In this document: one piece after another, positions 46,691 to 58,344 of the stretch
How positions within the stretch are numbered: position 1 is the first letter of the stretch
How the letters are laid out: each line of letters opens with the position of its first letter
NCBI GenBank assembly: GCA_021432635.1
Contig: MU270049.1
Span: 250,347-314,346 of the forward strand
Reading direction: 5' to 3'
Source of the DNA: Thozetella sp. PMI_491
Lineage: Eukaryota; Ascomycota; Sordariomycetes; Chaetosphaeriales; Chaetosphaeriaceae
Length of the DNA: 64,000 nt
Position numbers and translations under genes: made by a program
The notes under the pieces: generated by a model
Seen by the model: the letters and a program-made list of their open reading frames with translations, nothing else
Told to the model about the DNA's origin: nothing
The model's database searches: none

Positions 46691-49116
46691 ATGACCGTCG
46701 CTCACGACTTGACCCACCGCGGGGGGTCCCACGGGACGAGCCCTCTCGCTCTGGAGGATAGGTTTGAGGTTCTGAAGGAGATCGGAGATGGAAGCTTCGG
46801 CAGTGTCGTACTCGCTCGAGTGCGGACCGCCGGCGCCAGCGTCGCTCGGAGAGGGACGGTGGTAAGTGAATGATTGCATCGCGTACAGCATGCTGGCAGG
46901 CCCTGACTCTTGCTCTCTAGATCGCCATCAAGACGATGAAGAAGACATTCGAGTCCTTCGGCCCTTGCCTGGAGCTGCGAGAGGTTGTCTTCCTTCGGAC
47001 ACTCCCCCACCACGCCCACCTGGTGCCCGCTCTGGACATATTCCTGGATCCTTTTAGCAAGAAGCTTCACATATGCATGGAGTACATGGAGGGCAATCTC
47101 TACCAGCTGATGAAGGCGAGGGACCACAAGTGCCTGGATAACGCAAGTGTCAAAAGCATTCTGTTCCAGATCATGCAGGGTCTAGAGCACATCCACGCCC
47201 ACGATTTTTTCCACCGCGACATCAAGCCAGAAAACATCCTCGTTTCGACCTCTTCGCATCAGGAATCAGGCAACACCTTTCGGCGATACTCGGCTATGAT
47301 GACACCACCTTCGACCCCCCCGGCCTACACGGTCAAGATTGCCGACTTTGGCCTCGCCCGCGAGACTCACTCCAAGTTGCCTTATACTACCTACGTCTCG
47401 ACACGGTGGTACCGCGCGCCCGAAGTCCTGCTCCGGGCCGGTGAGTACTCGGCCCCGGTCGACATCTGGGCTGTGGGAGCGATGGCCGTCGAGGTCGCCA
47501 CGCTCAAGCCCCTCTTCCCTGGTGGAAACGAGGTGGACCAAGTTTGGAGGGTGTGCGAGATCATGGGCAGCCCGGGTAACTGGTACAACAAGGCCGGTGC
47601 TCGTGTCGGTGGCGGTGACTGGAGGGAAGGCACTCGCTTGGCTGGCAAGCTTGGTTTCTCGTTTCCCAAGATGGCGCCGCACGCGATGGACACCATCCTC
47701 CAGGCGCCTCAGTGGCCCGCATCGCTCAGTCACTTCGTGACATGGTGTCTTATGTGGGACCCCAAGAACCGGCCGACTTCGAGCCAGGCTCTTGCGCATG
47801 AATACTTCGTGGACGCCGTCGACCCCCTCAGGCCAAAGTCGTCCGCATCTCGAATTCTGGGCCGGAAGCAGTCCGATATCAGCCGAGGCAAGGACTCGAC
47901 CGCCTCGACACCAACGTCTTCCAAGCCCTCGTGGTTTAGGAAATCGCTAATCGGCAGATCGGAGAGCGCCGCCGAGGTGACCACAGTCCAGCAGCCCGTA
48001 GTTAAGGATATTCCCGCGCCCCGGCCATCGCCTGTTCACGTGGCGACCGAGATCACACAGCCTAAGGCCAGACCGGCGGCGAACAAGCGGACAACTTGGG
48101 CAAATGGGCAATCAAACGTCGCTCCGATGCCCATCCTTCCTACCATTCGCCCCATCTCACCTCTCTCAGACGCAGTCACCGCCCAGGCCAGCAGCCGGAC
48201 ACCATCGTATAACGATTCTTACGCTAACGCCGCGCCCAAGGTGGTATCAGTTGAGGAGAAGAACTCGAAGAAGATTGGACGCCAGCTGTCGGTGGCTTCT
48301 AGCACCAACCACTACGCTGAGATCCACCGGCAACAGGCGGAGAGGGCATTGAATGGCCAGTCAGGACTTGCCTCGCCGCCCAGCGCTCACAAAGAAGGTT
48401 TCTTCTCACACCTCCGGAAGCGTGCCAGGAGGTTCTCTGGCCGTCACCAGACGCCTATGTCGCCGACGTACGACGATGTTGAGGCTCAGGCAGGCTGTGG
48501 CCCGTGGGCAAGCAACCGGTCATCCATGGTACTGGACAACGGTGCCCCAGCTCCCGTTCCCAAGGATAGCACGTACGAATCGCTGGACAAAGCCATACGG
48601 GACGCCCCGCAGCACCACGACCAGCCACCCGTCCCCCCCGTGCACTACAGTTCTACGACGGGTAATCTGAAGCGCCACCACTCTCTGCCGCACCAGCAGC
48701 CAAGGTCGGTCGACAACCTCATTGGTGCTGCACGCGGACCAGTGTCAAGCAGGACCAGGAGGGCCCAGGCCACACCAGGCGTGCGACACTACGATGCTCC
48801 CGATGAAGAGGATGAGCTTCTCGACGAGGTCCTTACGTCGACACACCGAGCGATGAAGAAGCTGGAACGGGAACCGAAGCCCCTGCGGCAATCCGCCAGC
48901 AACGTAGGCTTCTCATCCAACCCATATCCAACACCGTCGCCGTCGGCGAGCGGACACCAGGTCCTCTTTGGTGACGGTCACGAAGCTGTCACCCCGAAAC
49001 CCTTGGATCTGAACAAGAACACATCAGAGTACAAGTGGCCGACACCTCCTTACGACGAGAGCGACTGGGCCGCCTCGGCCTCGGCCAGCATTTGGGCCGC
49101 TGGCAACCGTTTCTAG
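46691..49116 (+). CDS. ime-2: Ime2/MAK (RCK) family serine/threonine kinase
   Basis: Two exons, 46691-46861 and 46921-49116, with a 59-bp GTAAGT...TAG intron, encode about 788 residues. Kinase landmarks are complete: the Gly loop EIGDGSFGSVVLA from about residue 28, Lys61 in IAIKTMKK (the first codons of exon 2), Glu78 in ELREVVFL, HRDIKPEN at 155-162, DFG at 199-201, the T-loop TTY at 213-215 before VSTRWYRAPE, and DIWAVGAMAVE. The Thr-x-Tyr T-loop and a Ser/Pro-rich insert of about 30 residues between HRDIKPENIL and VKIADFGLA are typical of fungal Ime2-type kinases. The ~470-residue C-terminal region is disordered and Ser/Pro/basic-rich. In yeast Ime2 drives meiotic progression; in Neurospora IME-2 restrains nitrogen-starvation-induced protoperithecium formation. 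The symbol is assigned by family resemblance. The ATG lies just after an AT-rich TTACACG leader end. Confidence 0.93.
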
Positions 49117-52100
49117 TTGAACTGAACATATTGGTGGCATTCCCGTGCGGTCAGCAAGCAGAAAAGTCAGGGATCGAATTTGGGATACATTGGGGGACAG
49201 GTGTTTGGGTGTTCAATCATGGGAAGGGGCATAATTCGATCGGACTTCATCACTCGCTTGCAAGTCTTTTTTTCATTTGCTTCTGGTGTTTTCTTGGCCG
49301 CGCCCTGCCGTGACGCAGCGGCTTGCGGTTTCAAACGGAACGCATTGCTTTTCAACATCAAACCTCTTACCTCTCACATATCATGGAAAGATTCGTGTTT
49401 TCCGACCCGAGCGCGCACGCTATTTCTCGAGATCTACTCGACACACCTTTCGAATACCCTCACGGACATTTTTTTTCGCCACAGAGCTCTATTCAAAACT
49501 TCGAAAGCGCGCCGGGATAATTATATCTCTTTTTGACATTTTGCTGCCATCATCGAGAATACCCCATATAGATTGACCGGTCTCCCGGGCGACTTTTTTT
49601 TCTTACTCTTGAACTGTCACCCGAATAAAAGGAGGCTCAAACTTGCCGTTTCCTTTGTTAGAATAAGATGCTGGGGAATAAGCTCTGGAAATGGATCGCT
49701 TGATCTGCCTCGGCCTGTTGTCCGGGAAAATACCATACCTCTTTATCTTACCTGCACATCTTGTCTCAACACCGCTCCTTGTCCTGCTCTCCTTCTGTGT
49801 CCATGTATATTGTCTTGTTTGTCTCGAATGTCGGGCCTCCGGGCTTGGTGAAGGCAACTCGACCCGAGAGGTGACATGTAAGAAGGCGCCTTGTATAATT
49901 CCCTTTGGTCCCTCTCTTGAGGTCGGTGGGCTCAGGAAGCGCGAGGAGCCTGAGAGTGGGAGACGGAAGGGCAGAGGAAGGTTTTGGTAGATAGGGTTCG
50001 GACGCGCTGGTTCCGAAGCGTGAATATAAACGCTGTTTTCCTGTCGGATAGCTCGCCAGACTGAACGGCTAGACCGAAGAGACAAGAACAACCAAACGCC
50101 CGCCCAACACTGTCTAGGTATATATATCCATGTGAGGCTGCCTTGTTGTGATTCCAGTTACTGGAGCGATGGCGGAGAAGGGTTCTTCCTTGCCCCAGCT
50201 GGCGTCTCTGATGGAGATTGTAGTAGCCAGGGCTAGTTGGATTCAGGGGTAAACCCAAAATGCCTACGTGTACTTCTTGATAGCTGCAGGGAAGAATGCG
50301 GCAAGCTTTCGGGACCGTCCCAAGCGGGACTGCGCCTTGGGCTAGGATGGAATTTTTTTTATATATTTTTTTATATTTTATTTACTTATTTCGTGAATGA
50401 ACTGCGGTATCTGGACAGGATATTTACCGGGAAAGAGGAACCACGCGACGAGGGCGAATCGATTGGATCGTGGGCGGGAAGGGGGGGGGGGGGGGGGGGG
50501 GGGGGGGGTTTCTGGCTCCGCGCGTCGAGCATAATGAGTTCGGGTGCTGCTGCGTTCAAAGGCCAACACTGTTTCGCGCGCACACCCGCGTCTTCTCAGC
50601 CGAATCTGCTATTCAGGCGTGCCGTACCGCGCTTCCCACATGGCGTCCTAGACACTGTGACCTGCATGGATGTTTAAACGGACTGGGCGCGGGGTAATGA
50701 AGATCGTGACGAGGGCGCATTGTCTCTTTCGTTCTTGACACCTTCTCGATGCCGTCTTTTCCATTCCTCAGCTGCGCGGCATTGTGGCGGCCGGCTCGAC
50801 GGCCCCTCAGTTCACGATGCTGAAACGGACTGTGCCGGAAGAGCAGGCACTGATTCGACGAGCGTCGTGGCCTGCCGTCCGGTATGCGCTGCCCTGCCGG
50901 GAGTGGAGCTCGGGCTGTGGCTGCTGGTGCTGCCGCCGTCGCCTGCGTCCGCCGTCGCCGGCTGGCGTTTCTTTGCCTCACCCTCTCTCTCGGTGCTTGG
51001 GGAGTTGATGGATTTGTCGCGATTGGGAGGAGGGAGGCATTGCGAGCGGGTATAGTAGAACGCCGGAGGGCTCTCAAAAAGCGCCTGCTTGTCGCATGCC
51101 GAGGGCCGAGCTCGAGTTCTTCCGGGTTCCGTAGCTGCTGCCTCGGGGTTGCAGCTTCGCTAGCTGTTGGTAGTTGCCATTGCCATTTGTGCGGAGAGGC
51201 GCCGGAGCCCGCGCAGCTTTCCCCCCCCTGCGATGCACTGCCCGGCAGCGAATTGTTGGTTGCTACCTCGGGTGCTCTAGCGACGAAGCTGCTGCAGAAC
51301 CTCAGACCCCGGTGTCCTGGTTTTGTTTTGCCGTCTTTGTTTTTTTGTTGCTGCCTTCAACTAGCTCGTCACTTCGGATGATGAGAGCCTGCGGTGGCCT
51401 AAGGAAGGACCCGAGAGGCTGAAGTGCCTTTCTTGCTGCCTTGGCCTTTCTATAGGCAAACAAGATCAACGTTTTGTCTGGCGCTGGGCCAGCCGGGACC
51501 CGGACTTATCAAGGCTTGCGATCATCCTCATGGGTTTGTGCACAATGTCTAGATGCACCACCGTTGTGTTGCTCCGGCCCCGAGAGACGCTCTACCTACC
51601 TGAGCTAGGGAATGGCTGTGGCGGGCACGGCGATAGTGTTAAAAAGGGGCTCGGCCTAAAAAGTGCCAAGCGCGGTCAGCCCCGCCTGGTTGCTGTGCCT
51701 CTTTGCACCCAGTCACCCAGTGGAGGTGGGGGGAGGGGAGGGACCCTGGGTTGGGCTGGGCTGGCGTGGGCCGAGTAGCGGTAGTGGGTAGTGCAGAGCG
51801 AGCGTGGGCCATCACGAACCGGAGCCCCAGAGGCTGGGTCGAGAGGCTCACGCCCGGCACACAGGCAGCAGCATTCAAGCCCATGGGATTCGACGAAGCC
51901 TCCAGGCAAACCACGCTTCTGATCGCGGCAGCGTGCGCAATCCGTGCCTGAGCGAAAGCAGCTTCAGAGAACCGCCATACGTCATATTCTGCATAAGGGA
52001 CACGCGGTCCTGCGTCTGCGTCGCTTTTGTTGTGGGAGATCGGGACTACGCTCGAGGCAGCAGGCAAAAGGGACCCAAGGCCGCCAGGCACACAGCCATC

Positions 52101-52526
52101 GCCAAAGGGGACGTTGTTCCGCCCCGTGCCACCCAGCCATCGTAGGGGGGGAGAAGTCGTAGCTGCCTTTTCCTCGTCTTCGTGTTGGTCAATTGCGATC
52201 CTCTTGGCCCACAAAGCTTGTCTTCGCCTTCTTCTCGCGCCTTCCTCTTGGCCTGCGGGACCGTGACCACTCGGCGACTCGCTCCTGAGGCCATCGCGCT
52301 CGTCCGACGAACATCTCCTTCACATCTCCTTCACGTCTCCTTCGGCTCTCTGCCCTACTTTGAAATTAGGGAGAGAGAGAGAGGGTGGCAGGTGATATAG
52401 ACAGACGTCGGACTGACCGAAGAGTGGCAGCGCCTCTGGGCTTGGAACGGGCGTCGTCATCTCCATCCCCGAGGGCATGCTCGTGATCTCCAGGGCGGGG
52501 ACCAGTTCGACGAGATCGCCACCACC
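49117..52526. other. Spacer between kinase and Hsp70-like genes
   Basis: The first ~500 bp are probably kinase 3' UTR; an AATAAA word lies near 49624. A 28-base G run lies at 50481-50508. From 50700 to 51420 there are repeated CTGCTG/GCCGTCGCC-like words in open frames, but with overlapping frames on both strands and no motif, so no gene is called. The last few hundred bases before 52527 are the Hsp70-like promoter and contain a GA run near 52372. Confidence 0.45.
50481..50508. repeat. 28-base poly-G run
   Basis: An uninterrupted run of 28 G, preceded by GGGCGGGAA. It is likely unstable in length and able to form a G-quadruplex. It may also be of inexact length in the assembly. Confidence 0.9.
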
Positions 52527-54865
52527 ATGAGTTTCAACCTCCCCATTCGCGCACCCTCCACCACTAGCCAGAGGAACCGCGATAGCAGGAACTACTTCAC
52601 CAGCGGGTATACGCCGCCTGCCTCGACCGAAGCCATCAATGGCCCGGTGAGGGAGCCGGCACGGGAGCCGGCCCCCATGACGGACCGGCTCATCGTCGGC
52701 GTGGACTTTGGGACCACTTTCTCGGGGTACGTCTGTACGCGTTGCTGCTTTGTTCTGCGTTGAAAGCTGTGGGGCCCCGGCGACGCAGCCGGGCGGCTCG
52801 AGTCCTGGAGTCCTGGCAGATGCCGTCGTAACTCGTCGGGAAGCGGATGGGGCGACCCGTGTGTATCCGGATCGCTGTGTGGATGGCTGTGTCTCTCTAT
52901 TCAACCGCTTCTTTCTCGAAAACTGACACCGATCATAGGGTCGCTGCTGTCTATACTTCGACCCCCGATGACATCGAGGTCATCAAGACATGGCCCGGAG
53001 GCAACGGCATCACCTCGGAGAAGGTGCCGACCGAAATCTCGTACGACATACCGGCTAACTCGCCGCCTGGCACGACCCCTACGGTGAAATGGGGCTTCCA
53101 GTTCAAACCCGAGGAGTCTCGGCTGCGCTGCATCAAGTTGTTCCTCGATCGCTCCCAGAAGTTGCCCTTCTATGTCAGCCCCCTGGAGACGGCAGCCCAG
53201 CTCAAGCGCTTCAACAAGACGGTGGTGGACGCTGTCAGCGACTATCTCACCCAGATCTATAAGCACACCATGGACACGCTGACTCGGCGGTATGGAGAGT
53301 CTTTCATGGCCTCCACCACCGTCGAATTCGTCCTGACCTGCCCGGCTGTCTGGTCTGACGCGGCCAAGAATACTACTCTGCAAGCTGCTGAGAGGGCTGG
53401 CATGGGAGCCAAGTCCCAGATTCAGATGATTAGCGAGCCGGAGGCGGCCGCTGTCTACACCCTCAAGGTAATCCAGCCGAATCCGCTAAACATTGGAGAC
53501 AACTTTATCGTTTGCGATGGCGGAGGTGGCACGGTCGAGTGAGTTCCCAGCGGAGCCCTGGCGGCAGATGTGATCAAGGGTGCTGACCCATCGGATAGCT
53601 TAATTGCCTACAAGATCACCTCGCTCAAGCCCCTGAGGGTAGAAGAGTCAGCTGTCGGGACCGGAGGTCTCTGCGGAAGCGCGTTCCTGAACTACAGGTT
53701 CGAAGAGCATGTTCGGAATCGTCTGGGCCACAGCCGGTTCGACGAGATGAAAGTGAAGAAGGGGAAGACGTGGCAGATGGGACTTCGCTACTTTGAGGAG
53801 TTCGTCAAGCGTAACTTCAACGAGGATGAGCATCAGGAGGTCAATGTCCCGTAGGTCCCTCCTCCGTCCCACACAAGAGGTCCCATCATGCAGCTCCTGA
53901 CAGCGCTAGTTTCCCCGGACTTCCCGACGATGAAGAGGCAGGGCTCGACTCCGGCTTCCTGGTGATGACTGCGGAGCAGATCAAGGACATATTTGAGCCG
54001 GTGGTCAAAGAGGTGTGCGACCTGGTGGCGGGGCAGGTGGAAAACCTGCGTGCGAAGGGCGGCGTGGTGTCGCGTATTATCCTCGTCGGTGGCTTCGGCG
54101 GCAGCGACTACCTCTACCGCCGTCTCAAGGCGCACTTCACCAGTGCAGCTCCGCCCCCTTACACAGAACGCCCGTCGCATTCGACCAGCGAGACATCGAT
54201 CGAGGTCATGCAGCCGCCCAACGCGTGGACGGCCGTGGTTCGCGGCGCGGTCCTGCGAGGCCTCGAGGGCAACATGGTCATCTCGCGCAAGGCAAGGATG
54301 CACTACGGTACCTCGTATGCGACTGTGTTCGATGAGGAGAAGCACTCCGTTACAGAGCGGTACTGGTCGCCTTTGTGGGAGCGTTGGATGGTCTCTGACA
54401 GGATGCAATGGCACATTGCGAAGGTGAGTATCGCATCCTATTGCTCCCTGGCCGAGCCTTGTAGCGTCATTGCTGCATGCCTCTACGATCTATCTTCTTC
54501 GTGCACTCGGCTAACCACGACTCTGCGCGCAGGGCGAGGCCATCTCGCCACTTAGCCCCATCGCCTTCCACTACACGCGAAACTTCCGCCCCGGCCAGTC
54601 CCTCATTGTGACGGACGACCTGATTGCATGCGAAGCCGACGAGCCGCCGGCCGCGTACACACGCGAGCTGGTACACGTCTGCACGCTCACGACTGACCTC
54701 AACGCCGTGCCGCGAAGCCTGTTCACGCGCCTAACTACGACGCGGGGGGTTGAGTTCGACAACCTTGACTTCACGCTCGAGATGATCGTCGATAGCGCCG
54801 GCCTGGGCTTCGAGCTCAAGGTTGACGGGGTGCGCTACGGGAGGGTCGATGCTGAGTTCCACTAG
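52527..54865 (+). CDS. HSPA12-like Hsp70-family ATPase
   Basis: Five exons, 52527-52726, 52939-53538, 53599-53850, 53910-54423 and 54533-54865, with GT-AG introns of 212, 60, 59 and 109 bp, encode about 632 residues. After ~53 hydrophilic, Pro-rich residues the actin-like ATPase fold follows: phosphate-1 motif IVGVDFGTTFSG (about residues 56-67), LTCPAVWSDAAKNTTLQAAE, ISEPEAAAVY, phosphate-2 motif VCDGGGGTVD, and adenosine motif IILVGGFGGSDYL. The C-terminal ~110 residues are a beta-rich segment, not the standard Hsp70 substrate-binding domain and lid, so this is the HSPA12-like branch that is expanded in filamentous fungi. Every junction restores family sequence, e.g. FSG to VAAVYTS and TVD to LIAYK. 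The start has a good CACCACC context. The cellular role of this branch is not established; cytosolic ATP-dependent protein binding is the family expectation. Confidence 0.92.
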
Positions 54866-57462
54866 GATGGTGAAATCGCGGGAGGGATGGCCGGCGGCGG
54901 CCATTAATTGTATATGGAACATATTTAAGGCAGGATACAGGCACGGTGGAGGATAGGGGTAGGCGGGAACAGACGGGAGGAGGTTGAGGCCAAGAATACT
55001 CGTCGAGTGGTGGGCTCCAGGCTTGTGATGCATGGACAGAAGGTCTGGCGGAGGTGAGTCAAGTAAACTGGACTTGTCCTCTATCTTCTGGCAGACCAGA
55101 AGGGCAGTAGGCGGGCGGCTGTCGAGGTGCCTCCCCAGATGTCCAGGCGAGTGGTGCATGGCTTAGGCCATTATCGCCTGACCAACAACAGCCTTTATCG
55201 CACATGTTTGGGTATAATGGTTATGATACAGGATACAGATAGGGCGAGACATGGAATTCAGACCAGCACCTCGCTATTTCCGCTATTTCCTGGTTCCCTC
55301 TTGGCGTTTGGAGTCTGAGAGGCGCCGCCTGACTTACAGCTAACCTCGCTCAGGTCTCGACGCAGCGTCCTGAGGATGCGGCCATCAAAAGGGGCAACGC
55401 ACGCTGCCGTATGCCATACGTGTTTGGCCGAAGGGAGGGGCCGAGTGGTTCAGAGTGCAACCCTCGGGGTCGCCGTGCAGTCAAACGGGGGGCGGTGCAG
55501 CCCGCGCATGCGCTGTGTGAAAAAAAAAGTCTCGTCGCCTTTCGGTCAACCTCAGGCCGAAAGTAGCCAGGACTCGCTCGTCCGCATGGACCAGCCTGCG
55601 GTCTATGACACGCCCTTTCGAGCATGTACAGTATGCGAGAGTATGCGAGCGGGAGGGGGAACCTGATTATATCACTTTCAGCCAGAGAGCCCGACTAAGA
55701 CGACCACCGAATCAGAGCGCTTTAAACACCAAAGTTTGAAGCCCGACGGCGAAAGGTCGGGGTCGGCGTGGGTTTGCCACACTTTTCGCTGAGATTGCTG
55801 CCCGTATTCGAGGCCGATTGGGGTGACCAAGGCCGACCAGCGTCTCGAGCACGAATCTTGTTTCCCTCCAGATTGGACGGGTTATCAGGTTGCCTCTTGT
55901 GTCGCGGCCACAAGACGCTGACCGAGACTGACAAGAGACAGTGGCTGGAGGGCAGATGAGTCTTTCTGTAAAATTTTTGCCACCCCTGAGCAAGAGTGTG
56001 CACATGTTTTGTCGATTCGGCTACCTTCCATGTCCAGGTACTTGCATACGCATGTGTGGAAGGGTTGGTAGAGTGGATGTAGGTCATGTATTGCAAGTGA
56101 GTGTGGAGTCATGAGTTCTAGCACTCTGGTATATACCTCAAGTACCTCCCTCTCCCTCCCTCCTTGGTTGCGCACCACTAGGCAGCCGCTAGTTTTTCAG
56201 AGGGTTAACCCTGAATACAAATTCGATCATGGATGCCCTCCTCGACGCCATATCTGCGTTTGCGTGTGTGCGTGTGCGTGTGCATACTCCCACCAACGGC
56301 CATATATCAGCGACATATTCCTGTACACCGCACTGTTCTCTGTTCCTGCCAATCTTTTGATGCCCATGATCATCACCACCCATTCAATGTGTACGATGGC
56401 CACAAGGGTCCAGCCCGACCCCTGCCCTCAATGCCTTACCCGAAGGCCTTATAGCCTCACGACTTCAGGCAGTCCAAAGAGCCAGCCCCATCCTCTCCTC
56501 GGCTCGGTTCTGCCCAGTCCCAGCCACCTGTTGGGTATTGGGTATAAAACAGCATGAGGAAAATATAAGCCAGCACAAAGACAAACGCCCGCCTCAGCCC
56601 CAGCGATCATAACGAAACAAGAGAACCTGCTGCCAAGAACCTGACTGCCACCCTTTGGACCTCAGATAAAACTGTGGCTTCCTTTATCCCACAACTCCAA
56701 CTCTTCGTCTCTATGCTACGCTCGTCTTATGGATACTCTCAAGTGTCCCAGCCGACAGTCGAAGACAGAAATAAAGGAGGGGTTCGGGGTTTTCCTGCAG
56801 GCCGACCCAACCAACAAGCCAAATAAGGCACTTTCTGCCCTCCCTGGAGTTGGTCGAGCTATTGGCCTTGAGCTCGGATCGCTAGAGCCAAATCTAGCAT
56901 ATTCAAGCCCAACCTAGTCACCCGGCGCTCTGTCGAACGTCCGGGTTACCCAAAGGGAGCAGGAGAAACGTGCAGCCGGTGGCGGGAACTGCCGGAGGAA
57001 AATATAAGACCAACCAGTGCGAGCATGTTCTCGTATCGAGCCCACGGCTAGGAGCATAGATTCGACCAAAGTGCCGTTCTGTTATCGCAGATTGCTGTCG
57101 CAGGATTGCACGAAAACCAGCGCCCGTGTAACGGAGAAAACAGGCAAAGAGGGGAAAGAAGAGAGACGGAGACATGATCCAAGAGGGTGCCACTGCAAAT
57201 ACAACAAACCGGGCCCGACCTGAGCTCGGCCGGGCGAGATCGACAGGGACGAGAAACGCCACCCGAGCCGGTTCACGCACCTAGCCCGGCTAGGGGCCGA
57301 GTTGCCGGCGCGGACTTGAGTTTCGGATCACCTTCCTCAATATGAAACCAAAACGACAACCACGACACGCCCAAATGACTACACCCTAAGCTTGCGGGTG
57401 TCGCCTTGTTTTGATCTTTGATCGCCGTTATCCTTTTTTTTTCCTTCTTTCGCGGACCTCAG
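54866..57462. other. Spacer between Hsp70-like gene and unknown Cys/His protein gene
   Basis: Convergent 3' flanks of the two neighbouring genes. No gene was supported. A GTGTGCGTGTGCGTGTGCAT microsatellite lies near 56264-56284. Confidence 0.45.
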
Positions 57463-58344
57463 CTAATGTCGACCATTTTTCCTCTGCCTCTCCATGGCTC
57501 GCCGTTCCTTGTCCAGGTCGTGGAGGACCGGTTGAGCGGGCCGCGGAGCTCGGCCCTTCGGCACAAATATTCCATCAAACAGCCCCGGGTGGCGTAGCCT
57601 GTCCGGCAACTCGTTGAATCTACTCATCTGCCTCCGCTGCTGTCTCGTAAGGACGCCGATGCTCAGGAGGTGATCGAGCATATGGAAGTCGGGGCGCATG
57701 TCGGTCAACGTTCGATCCTCGTCCCAAATATGGGAGTGGATGTGCTCCATACGCAGCCGGAAGTTGGACACAGGTTCGAGGGGGTACGCCTGGCTCGGGA
57801 ACACGACATGGTCGCAGAACCAGCATATGCACGCCGCCGGAAACTGGTCGTGCATGTGGTCCATATGATGTTCGATCCAGCCCTCGACATCGTCGAGGGC
57901 AAAGGTCGCTGGACAATTTTGGGGGACCTTTAGCTCGCACCAGAGATGCGGCCCGTTTATATGAGGGTGTGGTTGGAGGAAGTCCATCTGTTGGTGGAAC
58001 TGCTGTACGAAGGAGAGCGTTGCGTGGGCAGGACGTGCCGAAGGGTGCGACATCGAATCGGACTCGCGGCCACGGCGAGCGGACCCATCAAAGAGGGAAG
58101 GGACTCTGCTCGACTCCGACTCCGTCGAAAAGGTATAGTTTTTGCGAGAAGACATCTCGGAATCGGTGGACTGAGGCCAAGCGAAGGGCTCGATGAGCCC
58201 GCTTCGAGGCGACCGAATGTCGTTCTGCGGGGCTTGGTTTTGCCAGTCGTTGATCGAATGCCCGTTCGAAGGTCGGTGATAAGTGGTGAGGAAATGTTGT
58301 ATGTCCTCATGCATCTCTCCCTGGCCTTGGTGATTGAGCGACAT
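57463..58344 (-). CDS. Conserved-looking fungal protein of unknown function with Cys/His cluster
   Basis: A single exon of about 293 residues. The first in-frame ATG is at 58344 (MSLNHQGQGEMHED); open sequence upstream lacks an ATG. Residues 1-130 are polar and probably disordered. From about residue 135 to the end the sequence looks folded. It contains WCELKVPQNCPATFALDDVE, WIEHHMDHMHDQFPAACICW, then FCDHVVF, and later MEHIHSHIWDEDRTLTDMRP and LTRQQRRQMSRFNELPDRLR. The spaced Cys and His residues (C-x7-C, H-rich helix, C-x-C-x2-C) suggest metal binding, but the spacing is not a standard C2H2 finger. The C-terminus is basic and charged. No family was recognised, and no neighbouring gene suggests a function. 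Confidence 0.78.
   Translation of the reverse strand: MSLNHQGQGEMHEDIQHFLTTYHRPSNGHSINDWQNQAPQNDIRSPRSGLIEPFAWPQSTDSEMSSRKNYTFSTESESSRVPSLFDGSARRGRESDSMSHPSARPAHATLSFVQQFHQQMDFLQPHPHINGPHLWCELKVPQNCPATFALDDVEGWIEHHMDHMHDQFPAACICWFCDHVVFPSQAYPLEPVSNFRLRMEHIHSHIWDEDRTLTDMRPDFHMLDHLLSIGVLTRQQRRQMSRFNELPDRLRHPGLFDGIFVPKGRAPRPAQPVLHDLDKERRAMERQRKNGRH

Noticed and set aside
50720-51381. Overlapping plus-strand open frames of 111 and 165 codons between kinase and Hsp70-like genes
   Set aside because: Strong Cys/Arg/Leu bias from GCTGCC-like repeats, comparable open frames on the other strand, no motif, no plausible splice partners.
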